In this document: positions 56,151-64,000 of the stretch, one piece after another | How positions within the stretch are numbered: the stretch's first letter is position 1 | Layout: every line of letters starts with the position of its first letter | Assembly: GCA_964019055.1 (NCBI GenBank) | Contig: OZ025209.1 | Location: 6,001,071-6,065,070, forward strand | DNA length: 64,000 nucleotides | Direction of reading: 5' to 3' | DNA from: Anthopleura xanthogrammica | Taxonomy: Eukaryota; Cnidaria; Anthozoa; Actiniaria; Actiniidae | The notes under the pieces: model-generated | Seen by the model: only the letters and a program-made list of their open reading frames with translations | Told to the model about the DNA's origin: nothing | Database searches by the model: none | Position numbers and translations under genes: made by a program

Positions 56151-59100
56151 AACACTCTAGATTTTTCAACATCCTCCTCTTGTGTGGGAAGCACAGGGAA
56201 GTATATACAGTAGTAGTGAGGGGGCTCGCCCGGGTTCAAGTCCTGCCAGGCTCAGTGTCATATGTGAGTAGAGTTTCTAGTTGGTTCTCCTGTGCTTCAA
56301 GTGTTTTTCTCTGGGTTCTCCAGTTTCCTCCCTATGCATAAATTAACTTCTAAATTCCAATTCAAACATGGAACGAGGGCCACAGGTTTTTTAGCCACTG
56401 GCTATTTTAAAGTGATGCCCTCGTAAAACAAACAAGGATTTGTGGCATTTATTTTTCTACTGAGAATGCTCAACATTTTTCTCAAACTGTCAGAGGTGAA
56501 ATGTCAATGTGAATCTTTGATTTTCTAGAGCAATAGAGCTTTTAAGTGTGATGTCAATCTTTGGAAAAGCGACTACCAGGTCTTAAACGACAGGATTCGT
56601 TGTCCAAAGTTCTAATAATTGTTTCCGGTGGAGGTTAAGTCATTGAGCACGTTTTTCACTTTAATCTAGTGGTATTTTTGAGCAGTTGGACCTGGAAATA
56701 TGTCACAACTTAACAGCTCTATTCATCTGTGCAAAAGGGAAGGAGTTGCTTTTAGGGGTCAAAATCAAAATTCAATGTTTTGTAAAATATTACGAACCAT
56801 CAGTTAGCGTTTTAGGGTGAATATTGTTTTTCAACAAGACCACCACTTTTTTGATAGGGAAAAATCTTTCGCCCCCTCCTTGATTCTATCTTCCAGGCAG
56901 GCCCCCTCCCTCTCCTCGCATAGTATTTACATACCTGTAAACTATTGTTCATGTATGTGATTTCTTTGATCAATGGAGCTGAAAAAGTATCAAGAAGGTT
57001 AGTATCCATGTAAGGGCCTAAGCACAGGGAGCCCAAGCTCAGTTTTTGTGTTAGTATATTACAGTAAATGTATTTGGTGGCAGTTTTTTTTGTGTGAATT
57101 TTTTCAGCTACCCTTCTTTTGCATCCTGTTTAGCTTTATTTGATAAAGAGGCTCTGATTGTACTTAGATGTGAGTCTAGCAAAGAAAAGGTACAATAGAT
57201 AGGTAGATGAAAATGAATATTCCAAAAATCTCAGAAAAAAGTAGCTTCATTTTTGTGGCTGACAACTTCTGGACAATTGAGTGTATAAGTAACTGGAAAT
57301 AAGTGTTCCAAGTTTTAAGCCATATACAGTTACTGTAATATACTCACACAAATGAGCTTGGACTCCCTGTGGTCTTAGAAGGTGCTGTCTTTTCTTACCT
57401 GTTTGTTCATTAGTCTTGGTAGATTGTTCACACTCTATCCTTAGGAGGTCATACTCCCTCTTACAATGCAGCAGTGCTTCATGTAGCTCATTCACCTCAC
57501 TTCTGTACTTTTTGTGTGTTGTAATCATATCACTCTGTGTAAAATAGGCAGCATATTTTATAAAAACCCTGAAAAAATCCTTTGGGTGATCAAAGTCAGG
57601 GCATGGCTCACTCACAGATTGAATTGGAATTTAGCATTTTAGGTTTCACAGAGGGAGGAAAACCAGAGAACCCAGAGAAAAACCCTCAAATCAAGGGAGA
57701 GTCCTAACAACTCTACTCACATGTGATGCCAAGACTAGGAATCGCACCTGAGACCCCAGAGGTTATACAGGCTGTAGGTGATTGCACTATGGCACACTTG
57801 ATTCCAAATCAAGGAAAAATGTCATTGAGTATCACACTTGTATTATTGTTAGGGTCATTGTGGCCTGCTATTCATGTTTACGAGCACAAGCACAGAAGAG
57901 AAACTGAAAATATTGAGTATATTTATGACTTACTTCAATCTGTTCTAACTGGACCATGTGTTGGGTTTTGGTTGAACTGAGTGTTCTTTTCAACTCATCT
58001 AATTGCTGTCGAGCCTGATGAAGGACAAAAATTAGTGGTCTAGTAGAAGGCTAAGCTAAGTAACTGAATTAAAACGGATTTTTTTCACTTACATTCGTTG
58101 TTTCATTGAACAAAACTGAAAACTGTGACTGCAAACACTTGTAAGAAGAGGATTGGACTATAATGGACTCTGGAATCTGGACCGCCTTGAAAAAAAGTAA
58201 AATATGTAAATGTCATAATACCTACAGTATATCATAAGCAACTGATCAATTACTTATGTTGAAAACTTCTGCTTAACTTTTGACCTCTTGGGTACTGGTC
58301 CAAAGGTCATGAGTTCAAAACTGTATGTTTTCTAAGACAATTTAGCTACAATCTTGGACAAAATGGTTGAGAATTTTTGAGTTTGCAATTGTAAGGATAT
58401 ATTGTGTAAAACAAAGTTAAATCCCTCTCCAATGATCCCCCCTCCCCCCAGAACAATGTTGGGTCTGTCAAGAGGGAACTGTGCTAGCCAATGGAACCAA
58501 CATTGTGCTGGGCGGGGGGGGGGGGGGGGGGGAATTTTAGTTTAGATAATATTTTATGAGGAAAATTCCATTTTTTTTGATATGATCAAAAATTCTCAAC
58601 ACTTTTTGTCCAAGATTGTAGATACAGTATACTAGATAAAACACTAGTACATGTGTCCTTCATGTGGATTGCATTTACCATAATTTTGCCCCCCCCCCCA
58701 ACCCACCCTTCTCTCCCTAGTAAGTATCATAGGTAAGTATAATTTCCACTGACAGCTGTCAGTGTGACTGGTGCCAGGTGGTGGACTGTGGATGGTTACC
58801 ATGGTTACCTCCTTGCTGCCAGGGACAGATGCACCCCTCATGATGGCTCACCATCGACAATGAGTTTAACCAATACCTCTGAAAACATACCTCTAGTTTT
58901 AATTTTTCGACCTCCTGTTGGGCTGCTACACAATCATCTTTGAGCTTTTGGAGCTCCTCTAGCCGATTATTTGCAAGTTCTTTCAGTTCCAAGAGCTCTG
59001 AATGCTTTTCATCATCCTCATCCTAATATGTAACAAAATTCATATTAATAATAAGTATTTTTAATCAGACATGTACTGTTCTGTATATATCTATAATTAA

Positions 59101-61827
59101 TTTTACAATCAGCTCTTCCATGAGGTTCACACTTCCACTACACTCACTAGTAAGGCCTGTTTACACTAGGAATATATTTGCAATCTTGACCACAAGTGTA
59201 AACACCAGGCGATTGTATTGTAAATTTTTTTCCATATTTCCTAAAAAAGCCAGGGGATAAAAAGTTGTTTCCAGTTTAGGACTTGTTTTGTGTCACTGGT
59301 GGTTATCCTCAATCATCAGATTTACTTGCTTGCTCAAAATCGGTATTTTTTCTCCCAAGGGGTTAGGCACAGCAGCATTTTTAGCATTTTTCAAATGAAA
59401 ATTGCCATGAGTTGCAAGAAATTCTGAACATGTTAGAATTGGTGGCAACTTTGCTGCAATATGTTGCCATAAAATCACCATAAAACCACCAGCTGTTTTC
59501 AAGCACGATTAGGGGTTGCAATAAAATCACTATTGAAATTGTCACCTTAGTGGTAAAACATTTGTAAAATAAACATCAATACAAACCTTGATTTCTTCCT
59601 TTGCTGGCATCTCTCCTTCCCTGATTTTCTTTCTCATTTCTTCTAGTTCATTGAGTCTTTTCACTAGGTTTTCAACCCGGTGGTTTGCTTTTTGTAAGTC
59701 ATACTCTGATTCCTGGATCTGAGTGTTCAACTCTGATATCTCTCGATTGGTCAGGGCATACTTGTCCCTAATTTCAGAAAACTGCAAAGTAAAATGAGAA
59801 TAAATGGGAAATCTATACAACCTACAGTATCTGGTAAAAGTATTTGAAGCAAGTCACTTCCACTCAAGCAATTAGTTAAAATCATTTTGAGCAAGAGTTT
59901 TTCAATATTGCAAAGTTTTAGGGGGAGGAGGATATGGCTGGGCCACAACTCTTGCCACCGTGGGTTGAGAAGACATATGTAAACACAATTTCCACAAACT
60001 AATGAATATACAATGACTCCACCCCCCTTTGACTTTATGTCCCCCAAAGTGTTGCCTCCTATATAGCCTCCCCCCAACCAATAAATTTTGAACAATCCCC
60101 AATTTTGCATTCTTTGCCAATTATGCTGGTCTCCTATAACTCCTATAAAGTCCTCCTATAAAGTCCTCCTATAATTCCAATAACTATTCAAGATAAGAGG
60201 TCTGCAGAGCAATCCCCTCCCCTCCCTCTTGGCGGCAATACCTGAGATATTATTTTTAAGGAACGTTCATTAAACCCTTTTGACGTTTTTGTATGCTAAT
60301 ACCATACTGTATTTCCTCGGGTATACTCCAGGCCCTGGGTCAATGAGATCCTGTTCTAAATATAGGGGTGTTAATTCGAGTAAATATGGTACTTGTCTGC
60401 TTTTGAAATTTACCTCCAGAGAGGTTGTTTGCTGTTTCAACTGTAAGGTTGTCATAAGTTCCCTCAGCCTTTTGTTATCAGATTTTAGCTGTTCTATCTC
60501 TGGTTCCTTTGTTGGGGCTTCTAGCTTCTCTTTCTTAGGTGTTTCGTCTTTCTTCTTTTCCACAACAGGTTCTGTTTTGCTTGTCCCATCATCAGACTCT
60601 GTCAAAAATGTGCAATATATTTTTATTCACCCTTCTGGTATTAATAAAGCCTCAAAGCACAGGTGAGAAAAAATAGACCCTTCTAGCTTGGGCATAATGT
60701 TTTCCTATTTCAAACCAGTAATGTCACTCTCTTAAGAATGTTATTCTTTGTTTGAGTTGTATCCATGCACATATCCTGTGCCTTCTCGTGATCATGCACA
60801 ACCATTACACCCATTTTCATAATACACCAGTTTCACATTTAATGCAAACCGCTGTTTTTCAAGATCACAGACTCATGTGCACACATTTCGTTTATAAGTT
60901 AGCTATTTATAGATACCATTAAAAAACCCAGACAGCTTGGCCAGACTGTGTTGGTTACGTAATAATGATATATTTATATGGTATAAACAAAGTAATGACA
61001 CTCTAGGTCATGACATGTGGTCTGAAATAGGAAAACATTCCCATGCTAAAAGGGTCTATAAGCAACTTGATTTCTGTGTATGGCACGTATAAGGTCTAAG
61101 TATTTCACTCAGAACCACAGTGGTGAGTAGCAGTGCACAACACCCATACTTCCCAATTTTCTTAGTTACCTTTAATTCCTTTTTCTGCATCAGCTTCTTT
61201 TGTTTCCTCTGTTTCCATATCCTCATCTTTTGCTACCTCTCCAGTACTACTAGAGGTTTCACCCGGAGGATTCGCTTGACTACTAACGGACACTCTTGGT
61301 GGAAAACATCCAGCTTTCTCCATAAATGATAACAATGATTTAAAGCACTGTTTGGAGTTAGCAGCTCTTTTGAATACCTCCTCTTTCATTTGCTCTGGTT
61401 CAAGTTGAGCAAGGTGTTCTAGATATGACAGAGCAGTATCATTTTGATCACCAAACTCCACAGCTGTTCCACTCTCGTAGCTTTGACACATGACTGATAC
61501 ATCTTCGTCAAGCTAGTAAAAAAGAGAGTTTATTAAAATCCTATTGGATCTGTGAGTTGGTACTTGTGAGTATAGGGGGTTCAGAATAGCCCACTTCTGA
61601 GATATGCCTCGCACAAAGGTTTCCATGTGAGGCTCCATGCTAAATGCTCAGTGATTTGTGACAGGAGAAAAGAATAAATTTAATTTAGCACGGAGTCTCA
61701 CACTGAAACCTTTTTGCATGACAAAGAAAAGCATATCCTGGAAGTGGGCTATTAACTCCACCAACCACCAACCTCCCCTCCCCTCCCTAAACATTATATT
61801 AATACACAGGCAACCCATTCCAAAGAA

Positions 61828-61875
<48 letters not shown>

Positions 61876-62648
61876 TTAATCTATATAAACTTGCAGAAAA
61901 TAATCATGTAACAAGACACAAGCTGTGAACATGTGACAGTTAGACAATGTAAAGATACTAAAAATATCTAACCTGTGTCCAGTGCCTGTTAATAAGAGAA
62001 AGAATCTCATATTCAGAAACTCTTTGCTTTTTGACCTCATCTAGTCGTTCACGCAGTCGTTCTTCATCTAACTTCATTACTTCCAACCGTTCTGCAAGTT
62101 TTTTGTTTTGGAAGAAGAGAACTTTTATGTTCATCTCATCCTGTAGGAGAAAACGTTGTTTTTGATAAATTGCACAGTCCTGAGTTCAAAACATTCACTT
62201 TATTCTTCGTTTGCACATGACGTCATAGCTGCCATGCTAGAAGAGTTTGACAAAAGATATTTCAATGAATTCTTTTGTTATATCTTCCAACATGCACGGC
62301 GGACGTTCCTTGGGGATGATTGCAAACCGATAATACATATACTGCATACTGCATATGTCGTAATGATATTAAAAGAAGCGTACCAGGGCTTCATGACATC
62401 AATTTCGACCGACCAAAATAAGCATTGAAGCAAACTAAGTACAAGAAACTTCAATAAATGAACCATACTAATACCAAAATACAACATTCTGCTCAAAAAA
62501 AGGTTCTTATTTTCCAAATATAAGGTTTAAAATACTCAAATCTTACCTCTGTAGACACCGGGCCGATGTTCACACTTTCAAGCATTCTTGTCGTTGCCTG
62601 CTTCTTTGGAGGCGCTGAAGTCGAAGGCTCTGGTTGGGACCGCTTCAT
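50806..62648 (-). CDS. RNF20: E3 ubiquitin-protein ligase BRE1 (RNF20/RNF40)
   Basis: 21 exons on the minus strand: 62648-62547, 62140-61973, 61512-61170, 60598-60414, 59781-59587, 59022-58891, 58185-58093, 58014-57934, 57534-57399, 56978-56935, 56010-55933, 55214-54979, 54672-54588, 54259-54077, 53744-53616, 53332-53183, 53067-53008, 52327-52256, 51828-51760, 51467-51366, 50979-50806. Every phase fits; 938 aa. It ubiquitinates histone H2B in chromatin, coupled to transcription. The body is coiled coil rich in Glu/Lys with the family blocks [34 protein letters not shown] and [20 protein letters not shown]. The end is a C3HC4 [59 protein letters not shown]. Exon 12 carries a long acidic Glu-rich insert. 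Vertebrates have two paralogues; the single invertebrate gene is BRE1. Confidence 0.95.
51010..51360. repeat. Degenerate (GTCA)n tract
   Basis: CAGTCAGTCAGTC-type tetranucleotide repeats with GGTCAAGTCAG variants for about 350 bp in a BRE1 intron. Confidence 0.9.
51505..51630. repeat. G-rich minisatellite
   Basis: Two to three copies of GGTAGGGGTGCTGTGGGGGT, ATGGGTAGGGTAGAGTAGGG. Potentially quadruplex-forming on the plus strand (template-opposite for BRE1). Confidence 0.8.
52031..52115. mobile_element. Short hairpin MITE with poly(C) centre
   Basis: CAGGGCCGTAGCG at the left is inverted as CGCTACGGCCCTG at the right, around a C-rich loop (52074-52098). The CAGGG start resembles hAT ends. 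Located in a BRE1 intron. Confidence 0.65.
52385..52670. repeat. MITE fragments (family C arm and 10.2-kb relatives)
   Basis: 52388-52430 carries GTGCATTGTGGTCTAGGTTG, GGTACAAACATC (family C arm). 52495-52670 carries ATCCCACACCATTGAAAATA and TGTGTATACTAGAAAATGCA, GTGGTATGCCACTC, matching 10060-10230. Nested or adjacent decayed elements in a BRE1 intron. Confidence 0.6.
53931..54024. mobile_element. TAGCCTCC hairpin MITE
   Basis: TAGCCTCCTGACGTTCTTAG, GGTCGTCACGCAACGTTTCT, CTCCCC then ACGT then the complement, ending GTAGGAGGC. Flanking AGAATGAAGG and AGAATGAGGG suggest a 10-bp target duplication. Same terminal word as the 71-bp element at 28211. Located in a BRE1 intron. Confidence 0.8.
54775..54910 (+). 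mobile_element. SINE body fragment
   Basis: GTTAGTTGGTTCTCTGCTGT, GGATTTTTCTCCGGGTTTTC, TTTTCCTCCCTCC, AAAATCAACTTCCAAATCCC: the SINE body without a clear head. Confidence 0.5.
55310..55660. other. Repeat-like block with poly(G) in a BRE1 intron
   Basis: CTACAGGGGCCGGAAGAGG followed by a run of about 17 G (55339-55356) and CATACCCCTCCAG. The start resembles other CAGGG-ended elements here, but the right end was not found. An open frame of 117 codons crosses it with no family similarity. Confidence 0.35.
56107..56148. repeat. (CT)n microsatellite
   Basis: About 20 uninterrupted CT units within a BRE1 intron. Confidence 0.95.
56195..56430 (+). mobile_element. tRNA-derived SINE, best-preserved copy
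   Basis: The head contains GGGTTCAAGTCCTGCCAGGC, a good Pol III B box (GGTTCAAGTCC), about 60 bp into the element. It is followed by ATATGTGAGTAGAGTTTCTA, GTTTTTCTCTGGGTTCTCC, TTTCCTCCC, AAATTAACTTCTAAATTCC and GGGCCACAGG. It could be transcribed by Pol III; it is not a functional tRNA gene. Confidence 0.65.
57590..57800 (-). mobile_element. tRNA-derived SINE, inverted copy with minisatellite-type tail
   Basis: The reverse complement reads head (CTCAGGTGCGATTCCTAGTC, B-box-like), TGTGAGTAGAGTTGTTAGGA, GGGTTTTTCTCTGGGTTCTC, TTTTCCTCCCTC, and then ATTCAATCTGTGAGTGAGCC, ATGCCCTGACTTTGATCACC, the unit of the 60-bp minisatellites. This copy links the SINE to those arrays. Confidence 0.65.
58347..58623. 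mobile_element. MITE-like element with internal poly(G)
   Basis: CTACAATCTTGGACAAAATG, GTTGAGAATTTTTGA at the left and TCAAAAATTCTCAACACTTT, TTGTCCAAGATTGTAG at the right. Inside are CCCCCCTCCCCCC near 58440 and a 20-G tract near 58515. It mirrors the 5894-6192 element in layout. Confidence 0.8.
60830..60930. repeat. Half copy of the 25.8-kb foldback element
   Basis: AACCGCTGTTTTTCAAGATC, ACAGACTCATGTG, TTCGTTTATAAGTTAGCTAT match one arm of 25843-26197. Confidence 0.6.
61829..61875. repeat. (AAT)n microsatellite
   Basis: About 15 ATA/AAT units in a BRE1 intron. Confidence 0.95.
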
Positions 62649-63332
62649 GTTTACTGTTTATCGTCTTTTCCCTAGAATTGAGAGTTTAATTGAGAGAAAT
62701 TTGGGAAAATTCAATGAAATTCTGCCTTTGACTTTGATTCACTTGTGGAGGACGCCATCTTGGAATCCGCTTTCAAAGCCTCGTTCCAATCTATGCGCCT
62801 GCAGTCACAGGTTGTAGCGGACTACAAAATGGCCGCCAAATGTTTCAGTGGAATGTTTTGATAAACACTAATATAAATGTCATTCACTGTACGAGGACGA
62901 GGGATTTACGGCTGTAGTAAAAAAATTAAACAAGCTTTTTTTTCATGGGGATTCATTGATTTGAAGAAATCTGCAATCAGGTATGTTTTCTTTCCAAAAA
63001 TGATCTTCTTCCGTAGCCAATTGCAGATAAAAGTTTGTAGGACGTTGTTGCACAAGTAGCTAGTGTACGGTTGTGAGGAGTGAGATATATGATTTTTAAT
63101 TTTCATCAGAACTTTCACTTTTGACATTGATTTTAATTTATACACTTGCCTGATTCTGATTGTCCAAGGGTTACTAGGGATTCTAAACGATGGCTCACAT
63201 CGTCTAGCTCACCTCCCCACCTTCCCACCCACCCACCCCCCTAACCAACGCTATCCCCCTCCACCACCATATGGAAAGCCGATGAAAAAAATAAATCTTC
63301 TCACTTGTACATTGTATTTTTTCTAATCTAGG
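62649..63332. promoter_or_regulatory. Divergent promoter region between BRE1 and the racemase-like gene
   Basis: Two YY1-like motifs read toward BRE1: GACGCCATCTTGG at 62751-62763 and AAAATGGCCGCC at 62826-62837. They are about 110 and 180 bp upstream of the BRE1 ATG, the usual place for housekeeping promoters. Nearer the racemase gene only a C-rich stretch (63205-63265) is seen, and TTTTTTCTAATCTAG|G just before its ATG looks like a splice acceptor, so a 5' UTR intron is possible. Confidence 0.5.
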
Positions 63333-63865
63333 ATGGCAAGTAATACGGAAAGAAACGTTGAAGTCACCTTAAAGGATGTCCAAGAAGCGTCTGTACGAAT
63401 CGCTCCGTTCATTAACCACACTCCCGTCATGACTTGCGGTACCCTGGACAAGATGGCTGGTAAATCTTTGTTCTTCAAATGTGAGATTTTCCAGAAAGTG
63501 GGCGCATTTAAGGTAACTGTTACTTTCCGGCACTAGTAACATTTAGGGAAGACTGCATGGTGTTTGCGCTGCTGATGCGCTTCTCTTAGTCCTCTTACTC
63601 ACAGTACTCAGTGTAGTGACTTGTATTAATTCAGTTCCGTGGAGCGATGAATGCAGTGCTGAACATAACAGAAAACTGTTCTGAAGCCGAACTACCAGCG
63701 GTTGTGACCCATAGCAGTGGTAATCACGGACAGGCACTTGCGCTGGCTGCGAAGGTGAAGGGTCTTAAAGCTCACATCGTAATGCCCAACAACGCACCTG
63801 CTATCAAGAAAGCTGCCGTAAAGGATTATGGGGCAAACGTCGTAGAATGTGGAATCTCACAACAG
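63333..63865 (+). CDS. Serine racemase / threonine dehydratase-like PLP enzyme (partial)
   Basis: Two exons are in the window, 63333-63512 and 63635-63865 (137 codons, phase 0). The gene runs off the right edge. Fold-type II PLP enzymes of this group racemise L-serine to D-serine and/or deaminate serine and threonine to 2-oxo acids. HTPVM near residue 30, FFKCEIFQKVGAFKFRGAMN (Lys60 is the expected Schiff-base lysine) and the phosphate/cofactor-side loop THSSGNHGQALALAAK are intact. The Lys60 codon is the last of exon 1. The closest match I can recall is serine racemase (SRR); a catabolic threonine dehydratase cannot be excluded without the rest. Confidence 0.88.
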
Positions 63866-64000
63866 GTTAGTCACGTGACAATTAAACAATGCTTGGAATG
63901 TATTAAAGCTTGTTGTCGGTTTTTTGTTTCTATGACAACATTAGAAAGTAGTGGAAAAGGCGATGAAATCCTTTCTTTACTGTTTTATTCTTTTTTCCTC

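Noticed and set aside
56225..56300. Possible tRNA gene
   Set aside because: B-box-like word present, but no cloverleaf arms or anticodon stem could be drawn; it belongs to a SINE head.

Overview
The window is nuclear DNA of an early-branching animal, most likely an anthozoan cnidarian (coral or sea anemone). The genes are split into many short exons with GT..AG introns and have clear animal orthologues. The DNA between exons is dense with hairpin MITEs, LINE fragments, SINEs and minisatellites. The species call is inferred from gene and repeat style, not from a search.

Layout. (1) 1397-2474 (+): a two-exon gene for a small, very basic, six-cysteine secreted protein whose cysteine spacing partly resembles an anaphylatoxin domain. 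(2) 3.5-12.4 kb: repeat-rich intergenic DNA with a LINE reverse-transcriptase remnant (- strand) broken by nested insertions. (3) 12975-21390 (+): a complete 13-exon SLC6 sodium/chloride-coupled transporter of the GABA/taurine/glycine type (581 aa) with several minisatellites in its introns, followed by a ~2 kb array of ~120-bp satellite units. (4) 23.5-34.6 kb (+): a secreted astacin metalloprotease (769 aa predicted) with signal peptide, FxGD propeptide, astacin domain, Thr/Pro mucin-like repeat, three SRCR domains and a C-terminal hydrophobic tail. Its promoter and signal-peptide exon exist in two copies, the second carrying later transposon insertions. (5) 36904-50381 (+): NOL10, a nucleolar WD-repeat protein of small-subunit rRNA processing, in 24 exons, with an apparent 1-nt frame problem at the last junction. 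(6) 50806-62648 (-): BRE1 (RNF20/RNF40), the E3 ligase for histone H2B monoubiquitination, in 21 exons. (7) 63333-end (+): the first two coding exons of a serine racemase/threonine dehydratase-like PLP enzyme, divergent from BRE1 across a 684-bp intergenic region.

The genes are not a pathway. NOL10 and BRE1 are convergent housekeeping nuclear genes. The small cysteine-rich protein and the astacin-SRCR protein look like extracellular or surface products. The best candidates for something undescribed are the astacin-mucin-3xSRCR-anchored architecture with its duplicated first exon, the anaphylatoxin-like peptide, a TIR transposon carrying a RecQ-like helicase fragment, and minisatellites that appear to have grown from the tail of a SINE.

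Exon borders were read by eye from splice consensus, phase and family homology. Transcript data were not available.
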